DNA from: Histomonas meleagridis
Lineage: Eukaryota > Parabasalia > Tritrichomonadida > Dientamoebidae
Length of the DNA stretch: 64,000 bases
Assembly (NCBI GenBank): GCA_020186115.1
Contig: WSYJ01000146.1
Span: forward strand, 409,054-473,053
Direction: 5' to 3'
Shown: positions 50,558-61,109 of the stretch, in pieces
How positions within the stretch are numbered: the stretch's first letter is position 1
How the letters are laid out: each line of letters begins with the position of its first letter
The notes under the pieces: model-generated
The model's input: only the letters and a program-made list of their open reading frames with translations
Told to the model about the DNA's origin: nothing
Databases searched by the model: none
Translations under genes and position numbers: made by a program

Positions 50558-52369
50558 TCATTTTATATATGCTTTATATTTGAATTTTGCTTTGAGGTTC
50601 ACATTATTCATATTTTCTATATTATCATTAGTTTCGACACCCCATAGTTTAGAAACTTCCATAAGAGTTTTTCTCAAATTTAATAAGCATCCTTAAATGT
50701 GATATATATCTTTGGCTAATTCATATATAGAATCACATTCTTTAATATATTGTTCGAAATAATTATATTCATCAAATGTTTTTTCAAAAGAGTATACACA
50801 TGCTCTTGAAGAAAACGACCAAGAATCAAATGATGGATGTATTTCAACGAAATTTATGTCATTATTGAAGACTGGAAGTTCAAGATTTACAGAATATAAA
50901 CTTGAGCATTCCATAGTATGTATGCGAGGAAAATCATTAATTCCAAATCTATTTTAATATATATCACCCCACCCACAATTCATATAACATGTTTCACATT
51001 GAACGATTGAAGATTGTTGTGCATCTCACTTTAAATTGCAAAATAATTTATAAGTTTGTTTTCTTTAATTTGTTTCAAAATTATTATAAATATCGGAAAT
51101 TGTATCTACAACAATTTGTAATCTTCGATTAATTTTGTAAAATCGGAGAACATACACATTCATTTTTTTGTGCGAACTTTCAATGTGATTTGAGCATGTT
51201 GAGATTTTTAATGTCTGTCTATTTCATAAACCATTTCGATGATTACTACTTTTTGCAATAAGTTTACTTCTCAATATTTGTCAATTAAATATTTTCGCAA
51301 ATTTCATAATCGTTTTTGAATCGATTTATTTATTAATAATTAGTTCATTAACATCTGCAATAGATTGAACTTATTGAACCTCATAACTATAAATATTAGG
51401 TTGAAATAATAATATTTTGACAATTTGTGCAATAATAGACACCGAACCAATTTTCTCAATTAAATGCCTATAACATAAAAATTATTCTAAATTTTCATGA
51501 TTAACAAAAGATTCAATAGCACTCCTATCATCAGATAATATCGGTATATCATTTAAACGATCAGAATTAGTGATTTTTTTGATACATTGATAAATAATAA
51601 GTGAATATAAATTTTCGAATTCCAATGGACCTAAAATAATCCCTAAAGGAATTGATGCATTATTGAATATTAGAAGTGGTATTGAATACACATAAGGACG
51701 TAAAGCATAAAACGAAGCATCTATTTGAATATAAAGACTACCACCATCGATAGATAGAAATTCTGAAATTCCAGGAGAAATCCAAATGAAGCATTGAACT
51801 GGTTTATTATCATATACTAATGAATTTTTAATATTTGATTTTTCATATAAATATAAAAAGAAAAAATTACTTTTTGAAAAAATAATTTATTCCAAATTTG
51901 AACATTCTGTCTTTTGATTCGAAAGTTTATGATTCCAACAATTCGATTAAATAATTTACCTCAAAAAATGTTTTAAAATTCCATTCGAAGTATTTTTATA
52001 TATCATTTTACCAATCATCCGAAGCGGATGAATTATTCTGAAATTTTTTTTATGATTGTTTATTATTTCTTCATCCAATGGAAACACTAATATAAACTTA
52101 CTGGAAGAATTATCTGTTTCTTCATGAAGAAGGTCGATTACATGTTCGCAAAGAATTCGGTAGCCTATTGTCCCTGTTTCAGAGGTTTTTTGTAGATGCA
52201 ATTTGAAAATTATTTGATCACATTTGGAACATGATATCGAAAAATTAATATCATTATTTTGTCTAATGGTGTGCTTTTTACATGTAATAAATAATGGTAA
52301 ATTTTGATTAAATTTTGTAATATCGAAATATGATAAATAGGGAGAACCTGGATATTTTAAAACAGACAA
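50558..52369 (-). pseudogene. MULE transposase inactivated by stops only
   Basis: A single frame of 604 codons, from ATG 52369 to TGA 50558, can be read without any frameshift. It encodes a MULE-type transposase: an N-terminal Cys-containing module (FSISCSKCDQIIFKL), DDE core pieces (DASFYALRPYVYSIPLLIF, PILSDDRSAIESF, LCYRHLIEKIG) and a C-terminal ISTCSNHIESSHKKMN box. Twelve in-frame stops lie inside it: TAA at 51956, 51947, 51887, 51482, 51371, 51326, 51065, 50953 and 50693; TGA at 51281, 51224 and 51026 (lowest plus-strand base given). It differs in family from the MULE at 37-39 kb. Terminal repeats were not found. Confidence 0.8.
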
Positions 52370-52449
52370 TTGCTTGTGAAATACAGTATTGAGATAATTC
52401 TGTCTTAAACCTAATTGAAGGTAAATGCAGCCTTGTCCAAAGTTTATTT

Positions 52450-52556
52450 GATAAAACTATAAATGTCATAATGAAGTTTGCCATTTGACTCGAACCTAGT
52501 CACCATTGTTTCATAAAAAAAGCCCTTCCATTGAGCTACGAAAATTCCACAAGAAC
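52450..52556 (-). pseudogene. tRNA-like relic on the minus strand
   Basis: On the minus strand GTAGCTCAATGGAAGGGC forms an A box and fully paired D stem (GCTC/GGGC), followed by an anticodon-like region and CTAGGTTCGAGTCAAAT with a B-box core. A TTTT tract lies downstream. The T stem and acceptor are poorly paired. Confidence 0.35.
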
Positions 52557-52681
52557 AAGGAGAGTACCTATATATAATCATTCTAACTTTTTAAAATGCA
52601 GTAAAAGTTAATGATCTCAAAAAAGGCCTATCAAATTTAATGAATATTGTAAGGAATTAATAGAATATTTATAATATTTAA

Positions 52682-53784
52682 AAAATTGATAATAAAATTG
52701 GGAACGTATTAACATTCGATGATCATGTTTATAGCAATTATTTGCTACAATATTTTGGTTAATTTGATCGTGACAATACATATAAAATTTATAATATTAA
52801 TAAGGATTCTAATAATTCATACCATACTGACACAGGTTTCAAATCTCGTTCGAAAAACAAATATTTATCTGATAACTATTCACTTCCATACCATATTGAT
52901 TATTCAGAATTAGATCTACAATTTGAACCTAATATAAATTATTTTCCTTATAAAAAAAATGAAAAATATTAATTAAAATATATTGGTGATAATGGTGAAT
53001 ATCAAATGGATTTATTTTATTTCCTGATTATGATGAAACCGCTGAAACAGAGACAAAATATTGTCATTTATCAGCAGTAGAAGTTAGATTCAGATTTCAA
53101 TTTGCTACTTCTACTAATATAAAAATAAATGATAAGATAACTAGAAAGAAATGAATAGAATTAATAGCTAAAGCTTTATTTAATTCATATAATGCAGGAT
53201 TTGAACCTAAAATTATACATTGTAATTCTGAAAGAACATTTTTATCGAAACCTTTACAATATATAGCAGCACATTTATCTGGTGTAAAAATAATACCAGT
53301 AAAAATAATAATTTTAGAAGATAAATTTTATCCTATTTATACTTCTTTAGCTATAATCAATAGAATTTGTAGAACTATTAAAGATATGGCTGATAATATG
53401 GATTTTAATAAAATAGACCCATATCATAAGCAAAAAATTGTTAATAAATATAATAATACTTATCATAAAACATTAAGTCAATTAAATCACAAAGAAATTT
53501 CATCATTAGAAGCCTTTAATCAAGGAAAATTCTTTGGTTTAGAGTTACATAAATTAAATGATAAAATTATAAATCAAGAAAAATTTATTTTAAGACCTGG
53601 AACAACGGTATCAGTATATAATACAGATCAATCAAAAAAGAGATCAAAAATATTATCAGATATTTTTATAGTAGATAATTTCGATTAAGGTAAATATAAT
53701 ATCCCTAATGAGAAGAAAATAAAAATGTCATTAGCGAAATATTTATTAGATCATGTGCCTTATCCTATCGGTTTCAATAAATAA
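52682..53784 (+). pseudogene. Maverick/Polinton-type integrase (c-INT), broken
   Basis: Two frames joined near 52998 give a retroviral-like integrase. EYQMDLFYF carries the first catalytic Asp. After about 70 residues comes KIIHCNSERTFLSKPLQYIA, the site of the second Asp, which here reads Asn. Further on is SLAIINRICRTIKDM, the site of the third acidic residue, also Asn here. YNNTYHKTLSQL and GTTVSVYN with a trailing basic KKRSK are the C-terminal, SH3-like end. Stops: TAA 52760, TAA 52970, TGA 53152 and TAA 53686, with the frame remaining open after the last to 53784. The copy is catalytically dead by active site and by stops. Integrases of this type insert Mavericks. Confidence 0.7.
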
Positions 53785-54208
53785 ATACTTTATCTAATGA
53801 TATATTGAATTCATTCATTAATGTGTTATATTTTTTATTATATTGAGAATCAAAATCATATACATTAATCTTAATTGAATTAATTTTTCTCATCGGATTT
53901 ACATGCTTCAAACATCCAGGTTCAGGATCTTCATAACTTAATTTAACTTGATTAATATCAATTTCTAAAATTAAACTTATAGCTTGTACTAAATCATTAG
54001 CATTAATAATAATTTTTTCATTATTATCAATTAAATTTGCTATTAATTTCATATTATTCGTTTTTAATATCGCACTAAATGTTAAAGCTATATGTTTATA
54101 TAAAGTACTTGCATTATCAATATCAAGTTCAGTTTTTCTCGTAATTATTTTTGGTGTTTCTTCAATATTTTCAGGATTAGGATAATGAGGTTGTACACAC
54201 ACACACAC
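53774..54208 (-). CDS. Maverick-associated protein of unknown function, 5' end replaced
   Basis: The 144-residue frame is convergent with the integrase and overlaps its end by a few bases, an arrangement expected within one element. Text such as IALTFSAILKTNNMKLIANL and NSIKINVYDFDSQYNKKYN looks protein-like, and the frame is unbroken. Its first five residues (MCVCV) are encoded by the (AC)n run of the adjoining hairpin-ended insertion, so the true N-terminus has been lost or displaced. No family is recognised. Confidence 0.5.
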   Translation of the reverse strand: MCVCVQPHYPNPENIEETPKIITRKTELDIDNASTLYKHIALTFSAILKTNNMKLIANLIDNNEKIIINANDLVQAISLILEIDINQVKLSYEDPEPGCLKHVNPMRKINSIKINVYDFDSQYNKKYNTLMNEFNISLDKVFIY

Positions 54209-54316
54209 ACAGCTATTTGAGCTTCGTGCTTGCGCACTCGCTCAAACACGCTGTACATAGAAGAAAACATTAACTACGAGAGGATGATCGAAATTAAAAA
54301 TTAACGGTCAAATTTA
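54195..54316 (+). repeat. Element terminus, copy 1: (AC)8, hairpin, conserved tract
   Basis: (AC)8 runs from 54195 to 54210. A hairpin at 54209-54254 has three stems: ACAGC/GCTGT, TTTGAGC/GCTCAAA and GTGC/GCAC. They are separated by TA opposite CAC, and TTC opposite TC, with a TTGC loop. A conserved tract to about 54316 includes AGGATGATCGAAA and ATTAACGGTCAA. The same layout recurs at 62221-62342 beside an unrelated sequence, so this is the end of a mobile element lying to the right. Confidence 0.8.
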
Positions 54317-54550
54317 CGGTAACATGTGCTTAAAATATTTAATCTATTTCTATTTTTTTTTATCATTATTATTTGATTTATAAAGTATAGAAAAAAAGTA
54401 AATATAATATAATAAATGGAAATAGAGCAATGCTTATTATTTGATTTATAAAGTATAGGGAAAAAGGGCAGGGGGGACGCTGATTTTTTAATTGATGAAG
54501 ATTTGATTTCCCCTCAACTTTTTTACCCTTTTGTAGAAATATATCTAAAT

Positions 54551-55980
54551 TCATCCGTCAAACATTACTTCTTCTATCTGTTCGTTTGGATCTATTAATT
54601 TATTAAACGCTTCAGTTTCTATTCTATACCAATTAACGCTCGAAGATTCAATAGCAGTAAATCCGTTTTTTTGATATGCAGATATAACATTTTCAATGTT
54701 AAATGAATTATTTGAATCACAGATATGTTTTATATGAAAACTATATGATGCGTTGATATCACGCTTAACATTTTTTATACATGTGTATTCTATGCCTCTA
54801 ATTTTCTTGTGTTCAAGCAATTTATACTCATGCGGTATGATTTCAGTTGTTGAATTATTATCTTCATCTTTATGCTTTAATTCATTAAGCCATGAATCAA
54901 TAGCATTTTTGTTTTCTTTCCTAAAATCATTTATTAATTCATATTATTCTTGCTCATAATAACGACAAGGTGTGAAATTGTGTTTTATTTCATATTTATG
55001 CTTTAAATAATAATACATACTATATCCTAAATTATAATAGTCTTCCTCTGTATTTATTTTATCATTCAGACCTATTACTGTTTTGAATTCTTCCCAGTTA
55101 ACATCATTAGTATGAGGTTTAAAGAATTAAATTACTAATCTAGAAATTGTTGCTTCATTCGCTCTTATCAAACCGTATAAATCTTTTTGATTTGTGTTAA
55201 ATCCAACAATAGCGTGATGTTCAGAAGCTTTAGTATCAATTCCTTTTCTCTCGCCAGAACCGTTTCGAAATCATGATTTCTATAATTTGTATTTTGTAAT
55301 TCTTCAACATGTAATATTGATAAATCGTGAGCCTATCCCGTAAATCTTGATGTTAATTGTTGTTGTTGAACTGCGACATTTGAAAATTTACCGTACATTT
55401 TACTTAAAATTCCTGCCAACAAACTTTTTCCGCAATTGCCATAATTTGGCGAATAATGAATAAAACATTTTTCTATAAAAGCGTTTGGATGCCTTAAACG
55501 ATACGCATGAACTGATAATTCTTCATGTAATGCAGTCGGATTATTTACTCTTGATTCAAAAAATGATATGATTTTTTCAGGAATTCCTGTTAAATAAATT
55601 CCTGTTGGCGCTCTATATAAATTCGAAAATCGCGGATTGGAACCCAAAATTTTTATTCCATCAAACTTTACTAAATCATCCCCTATTGATTTCCTAAATT
55701 CTGAACATGAAATTTATATGTTTTTTTCCGATTTATAATATAAATTAGAATCGATATAATCATTATTAGCTTTTGATCTTTTTATTGTTATATAAGATAC
55801 ATCAAATTCATCACGTGTTTTTATAATATATAACCGTCTAAAGTCGATGCAACGCATTTTATTATAGCTTCTTTATGTTCTTCAAATGTTTTGATAATCG
55901 ATTTTTCTTTTTTATATTGATTGAATGTGTATTAATTATCAATAAATATAGCACTCATTAATCCCCTTTTATCTCTGTAA
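54551..55980 (-). pseudogene. SF3-type viral helicase, broken (copy 1 element)
   Basis: Reading down the minus strand from about 55960, pieces of one long protein appear. The Walker A loop is NYGNCGKSLLAGILSKMYGK (near 55440). After TAG, HDLSILHVEELQN is Walker B, and HAIVGFNTNQKDLYGLIR fits the sensor/motif C. The C-terminal part includes DVNWEEFKTVIGLND and ends in a folded region with NVKRDINASYSFHIKHI. Frame breaks occur near 55830 and around 55270; stops TAG and TAA lie at Gln-like positions. SF3 helicases unwind DNA during viral and plasmid replication. It is only distantly similar to the helicase at 62.5-63.9 kb. Confidence 0.6.
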
Positions 55981-56284
55981 AAAAATCGAATCATTAAAAC
56001 AAAATTAAACTTTATTTATTCCTCAGCTGAAGTCACATTTTATTGTAATATATGTAGAATGTTTATTCTTATCAATAAAGTACCCTTTAATTTTCAAAGG
56101 TAATTCTTTGACCTAAGAGTGGAAAACTGACGTTGAAATTGAAAATAAATTTATTCTGTCATGTGTTCGTTGATTAAATATAATTTACATATCGAATGAA
56201 TCGCAAAATTTTGGTCTATCCAATGCTCAAATATTCATGTTTCGAATCGATGATATCATAACTAATGCTTATTTCTAATATATT

Positions 56285-56641
56285 CTATTTCAATTTCTTA
56301 CTGTTTATGCGGAGTATTACCGCAGAAAAATGAAGCAGGAATTTCATCTTTGTATGAACGTTTCCCAGGAACGGTAAAAAGTACCTTATATGTATCTGTT
56401 TTACAATTAAATGATAATATTTTCTCAACGGTACCGTTCCATTTACCAGGAATTGTTGACACTCATTAAATATTATCAGGCTTATTCTTACCAATCGGTA
56501 TTAATTTAAATCTTGGTTTTGTTATTACCGTTCCATCTTGAGCTATTAAGACGTACATGTTGCCTTTCCGTTCATCATCAATTTTATAACATTCACGGCT
56601 GATTTGAAATCTTTTCTTAGTTATTCCGTCATGACGGTAAT
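56285..56641 (-). pseudogene. Small protein gene of the element, split by TAATGA
   Basis: One minus-strand frame of about 118 codons reads KKRFQISRECYKIDDERKGN, then VLIAQDGTVITKPRFKLIP, two adjacent stops (TAA TGA), then VSTIPGKWNGTVEKILSF and TVPGKRSYKDEIPASF. The frame is otherwise intact on both sides. The start is unclear. It looks like a beta-rich domain; I do not recognise it. Adjacent CAATGG to TAATGA would need one C-to-T and one G-to-A change. Confidence 0.5.
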
Positions 56642-56725
56642 ATATATAATTACTAGTTGTACGTTATATATTACTTATATATTATTATTCAATACTTATA
56701 AATCAATATTATTATTTTTAATTAA

Positions 56726-58442
56726 ATGGCAAAGAAAGCAATTAAAGGAAGGATTAAAAAAACAATAAAAAATGTTAAACGAGGATTAAGGCATCGACTG
56801 ATTACTCAAGCACCAACATTCAATCCTAACGCTTCAGTAAGAGCAAATATTCTTCCTCCACCGAATGATCAAAATTCCAATTCTGCTAGGTCACAAATGA
56901 TGGCAAATTTACGAAATCCTTTTATCCTGTTGCTTTATCACAAACGCCACAAAACGTAAATCTTGACGCAATACATAATATGAGAAATCAAAACGATGTT
57001 CGTCAACAACAAATTAATGATACGCGAAGAGAGAAACAAGATGAATTAGCAAGAAAAAAGAATTTGGATGAACAAGAAAGAAATATGAAAAAAGCAACAA
57101 AAGCTGCTGAAGCAAAGTATAATGAAGAAAAGCAATAACGTGAAATGGCAGAAAGAGAGATTGAACGTCAACATGAATTAGCAAACAAAGCTCAACAAGA
57201 AACTGAACGTTACGCAAAAGCTTTGGCAGAACTTAAAAAAACTCAGTATAAAGGCGACATTGATTTATTAAAAGATCAAAACGCAACAATTCAAGCTCAA
57301 TTAGCTGAAGCAAAAATGCTTACTATTGAACGCCAACATGAAATAGAAGCTAATGAACAAATGCGAATTAAAAGTAGCTTGCAACGTGAGTTAGAAAAAG
57401 TAAAGAATGAAAATGAAACTTTACAGAAAGTTTTAAAATCAGAAGATTATAAGAATGCAAATGAAATGCGAGCACAGACACAATATGAATTAGAAAAAGC
57501 ACGTTATGAAAATGAACTATTAAAAGCTCAAAATGAAGCTAAAATAAAATTTGAACAAGAAAGAATTAAAAGAATAACAGCATTAACTCCGGAGCAATAT
57601 CAGGCGTTAGATAATCAATACATAACAAGCATTAATGGTTTATATCAACAACAACTTGCTGAAGAAGAAAAACAACGACCTGGATTAAGAGCAAGAGCAA
57701 GATTTGAAAGATTGAAAGAAGCGGAAATTGAGCAACAACGGAAAACAGTTGATGAAGAAATCAAAGCACAAGAATTAGGAGCGTATCAAACAGCCGTAGG
57801 ACCAAAACCAGAAATAAGCAAGACGCACAAAGAATCGATAATTAAGAACGTACCGAAAAAAGTTCAAACGAAGGAACGCGAAAAAGAAATCAAAAAAAGA
57901 GAGGAATTACAAGCAACCGAAGAAAATAAAATTGCTCTTGACGCTGAATTAGAATATCTAAATTTCAAGAAACATAATGCACAAATACAGAAAAATACAA
58001 ATTAATAATAGCAACGTTACAAAATCGAAGGAGAGCTCAAGATGTTGAGTTAGCGAGTGAGTATACAAAAAAAGCAATGCAAAGTCGAGCACAAATTGAA
58101 ATACAACAACGAATGTTTGGCGGTAATTTATCACCGACAAGAAAATTAGCAATAACAAATCAATTACAAGCAGATATTGCACAACAAGTTGTAAATCAAA
58201 ATAATCAAAGAATACAACTTGAATATAATATTGATGCTTTAATTAATTCAATCGGAGATGAAAGATTTAATCAATTTTTAGCAGAAAATTAAAATAAATA
58301 TGCTGGATTCACAAGAACAAATAAGAGTCAATTAGCACCTGATAAACTACTTTAATTTCATAATGATTCAAAAACTTTTTCTGACAGGAAAATTTATTAG
58401 TTAACAAATACAATAACGTTTGGAGAGTTAGATTCTAACTAA
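56726..58442 (+). pseudogene. Basic N-terminus plus long coiled-coil protein of the element, broken
   Basis: ATG 56726 opens a very basic segment (AKKAIKGRIKKTIKNVKRGL) suited to nucleic-acid binding. After a frame change near 56925, a Gln/Lys/Glu-rich coiled coil continues through TAA 57136 and the 286-codon open block 57145-58005. It then goes through a second frame change near 58003 to IQLEYNIDALINSIGDERFN and on past TAA 58290, TAA 58353 and TAG 58398 to a likely true end at 58440 (ELDSN). That is about 570 residues. A packaging or structural role is possible but inferred. It is divergent from the gene at 56.3-56.6 kb, with a 85-bp spacer that could hold both promoters. Confidence 0.6.
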
Positions 58443-58468
58443 TGTTTTGATTTTTTTATTACTATAAA

Positions 58469-58603
58469 ATGTTTGCACCACAAAATCAACAACCAAATGT
58501 TATTGATGCAATGACGGGAGTGTGGAATGCATACGCACTTTTATACGCGCTTTTCGTAATAAACTATTCAAATACGCACTTTTATGAATGCACGCCGATC
58601 TAA
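58469..58603 (+). pseudogene. 5' stub of another element gene
   Basis: ATG 58469 starts MFAPQNQQPNVIDAMTGVWN, which looks like a genuine gene start 27 bases after the coiled-coil gene. After codon 21 it runs into non-element sequence with ATACGCACTTTTA repeats and stops at 58601. It marks the right truncation of the element. Confidence 0.4.
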
Positions 58604-59087
58604 CCGAAAAAATTCCAATTTTTTTGATTTTTTTTAAACTTCGAAAATCAAACTTAATGATTTTCAATAAAATTAATATATAATATAGCTTATATAAAGT
58701 AATAAAATAATTTAATGTTAAATCTTCAAAAAATTAATTCTAAAATGAGATAAGATCAATTTAAAAAAATATTTTTATTTTAAAATTCCAATCGCATTAA
58801 TCGAATTCACACATTCAAGAATATATATCTATAATGTTTTTTTGAATTAAAATATCTTGTATTCATGGGAAAAAATGAAGATATTTTCCAAAAAAATTGA
58901 GTTGTATTGAATTATTGAATGAGTATTCAATTCTTACGTGGGAAAACCGTATATAAAAACAACACATTCAAAAAAATTTGACGTACGATATTTAACTCAA
59001 AAGTGATTTTCTGTTCAAAATAAAAATATTTCCATTAAAAATGATAAACTGATAATTTTATCACTATTACAGCTGTTTGCTTATTGT

Positions 59088-59312
59088 TTGGCTTGCTTCA
59101 CAAAAGTAAATGTCCGAGATTGAGAAGTTTACAAATGCTTTACAAAACAAATGTCCTGTCTAACCTTTAAATTGTCTACCACCCTAAAATAAATGTCTTG
59201 CTTTACAAAAGTAAATATTCAAAATTGAGAAGTTTACGAATGCTCTTGTGAAAAAATATCTTGCTTTACAAAAGTAAATGTCTCGCTTAATAAAAGTAAA
59301 TATCTGCATTTT
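59088..59312 (+). repeat. Degenerate repeats of CTTGCTTTACAAAAGTAAAT
   Basis: The motif CTTGCTT(T/C)ACAAAAGTAAAT appears four to five times, some copies followed by GATTGAGAAGTTTAC(A/G)AATGCT, giving a longer unit of about 50-120 bp. Confidence 0.7.
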
Positions 59313-59782
59313 TGAATTGTTTATTTTTCATTATTTATTGCCTTAAAAAGTGCATTTTCATAATGAATACTCAATAAAAAATAATTAAATTATATACAAA
59401 TTATTAAACTTTAATTATAAATTTTATGTTCATCGAAAAATATCAAAAAACCAAATTTTTCAAAAAAATGAATAATTATTTGATTTTTAATTTTTCAAAA
59501 AAATCAATGCTCAAAATAATCTCTATATCATCATAGATATGTCCTATGAATTTAAAATCTTTTTGCTAAAATATATGGAGAGAAAAAGTATATTTAATTT
59601 GGTGCTCATCATACCTGTACCCCTATAAAGCAAAAAAATAATTAGGGCACATATGATTCAAATAAAGCGTTGTGTCGAATTTTTTTTATTCAATTTTTAA
59701 ATATTTACTTTTGGGGGAATCGTATTTCCAGAACTAAACGTTCACCTTCATTCAATAAGTGGAGGAAATTCAACATAAAAAA

Positions 59783-59965
59783 ATTATTATTCAATACTTT
59801 ATTATCATAAAAATTCTTAGTGTTGACGTTTTATTCCATTAAAAATTGAAGTAATAAAATTGTTAGAAAGAAAATGTCGTTTTATGCCATCAAAATTTCA
59901 ATCAATAAAATTGTTATAAAAATGTCATTTCACTTACACTAAAATTAAATGAATAAAATTATTTC
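59783..59965 (+). repeat. Three degenerate ~58-bp tandem units
   Basis: Each unit contains a version of AATAAAATTGTTA followed by AAATGTCGTTTTATGCCATC-like sequence, with the third copy most diverged. Confidence 0.55.
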
Positions 59966-60002
59966 TAATTCATCTATATGTTTTTGAATGTGTGAATATA
60001 TG

Positions 60003-61068
60003 TTAATTCATTATTGATCTTAAAAGTGAATGAATTTTTGTAAATAATTCAAACAATTGTGCTCTTTTAAATATATCTATACTAGTTTGAAAAATTAATC
60101 CAGGGATTTTAGGTATATCTTCTAATAATTTATCAGAACAAATTTCACTAGAAGCAGAAGGACAAGCATAAACAAATGATTTAGCTGGATGTTTTTCATC
60201 AGAAAACACATTTGGTAATCTATTTATACTTAAATATTCAGCTACTAAGGCAGCTGCTGTTCATAGTGCTACTGCAGATTCAATTGCATACTGATATTGT
60301 TAATGTAATTATGCTAATTCTAATAAAACTTGAACTCTACAATCAGGAGAGGTATAAAGAAATCAGCTAATTTTAATAAGCACAATCAGCAATTGAATCA
60401 TGATGATTTTCATCTTCATAATTGAATTTCTCTAATTTACTATGAATTTTCATATATCTTTGAGATATAGCTAAGTTTATAAACTTTTGATTTTTTTAAT
60501 ATTTCGAATTTCTCTGTAGTTAAACTATGTTTTTTAATATCATGTAAAAAAAATGCATATGTTCTATTTGTAGTACGACACTCAGCTAATTCATTATTCC
60601 AAATTTCATCAATAATTTCCCAATTAAATTTAGTTAAATTTTTAATTAAATTTAAAATTAATTTATCAACTTTAATTTGCGGATTTTTAAATATTGGTTT
60701 ATTATTAATATGAAAAAATTTAATTGTACATTCTTTTAATAAAGGGAATAAAACTGATGAAATTTTTACATCATATAAAGCTACTAATAAATCATTTAAA
60801 CAATCAACACTATTACATAATTGTATAAAACTAATACAAATCATTTGATTTGAAAATCCATTTTTTTCCATACTTATTGAGTATTTATTAAGAGTGATTT
60901 TAATTTAGTTTTATCTAATCATTGAAGTGAATCCGAATTAATATTTCTAGAATCAATGAAAATTTCTTCTAATTCTTTATTTTCTGTTTGTAAATGAATT
61001 CCTTGATCAGATATTTGAATTACCCTCATTTCTTTCCAATTCGCCTTATTTAAATTTTCAACGCCCAT
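60003..61068 (-). pseudogene. Decayed helical protein gene(s), virus-like element relic
   Basis: Three minus-strand pieces lie head to tail: ATG 61068 to TGA 60919 (49 codons, starting MGVENLNKANWKEMRVIQIS), the open frame 60440-60871 (143 residues, with LNLIKNLTKFNWEIIDEIWN), and 60003-60209 plus its upstream continuation (LVAEYLSINRLPNVFSD). The joins contain TGA and TAA codons and frame changes. Whether this is one gene or three is unclear. The predicted product is mostly helical and unrecognised. The pogo-type transposon lies immediately upstream of its first ATG. Confidence 0.4.
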
Positions 61069-61098
61069 ACAAAATTATTTGCAAACGGCCTGGCCATG

Positions 61099-61103
61099 TC
61101 ATT
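61099..61103 (+). promoter_or_regulatory. Initiator (Inr) for the pogo-type transposase
   Basis: TCATT lies 7 bases before ATG 61110 and matches the host initiator, implying transcription from a host-type promoter. Confidence 0.5.
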
Positions 61104-61109
61104 TTGCCA

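Larger units (their letters stand above)
54195..58540. mobile_element. Hairpin-ended, helicase-bearing element, copy 1 (truncated)
   Basis: The left boundary is the (AC)8-hairpin terminus. Contents: an SF3-type helicase gene on the minus strand, a small minus-strand gene at 56.3-56.6 kb, a basic/coiled-coil gene on the plus strand, and the first codons of another gene at 58469. The right end is ragged near 58530, where the last gene runs into ATACGCACTTTTA repeats. All genes are damaged. A viral or Maverick-like origin is inferred from helicase plus structural-looking genes. Confidence 0.55.
58604..60002. other. Gene-free stretch with degenerate tandem repeats
   Basis: About 1.4 kb with no gene. 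Two degenerate repeat groups are listed separately; the rest is AT-rich sequence. Confidence 0.45.

Noticed and set aside
54195-54210. (AC)n as a pre-existing target microsatellite
   Set aside because: It abuts both copies of the terminus at the same position while the flanks differ, so it more likely belongs to the element. Insertion into AC runs cannot be fully excluded.
46990-58442. An alternative genetic code (TAR for Gln, TGA for Trp) in the virus-like genes
   Set aside because: The same genes contain frameshifts and lost catalytic residues, and all three stop codons would have to be reassigned. Mutation is simpler.
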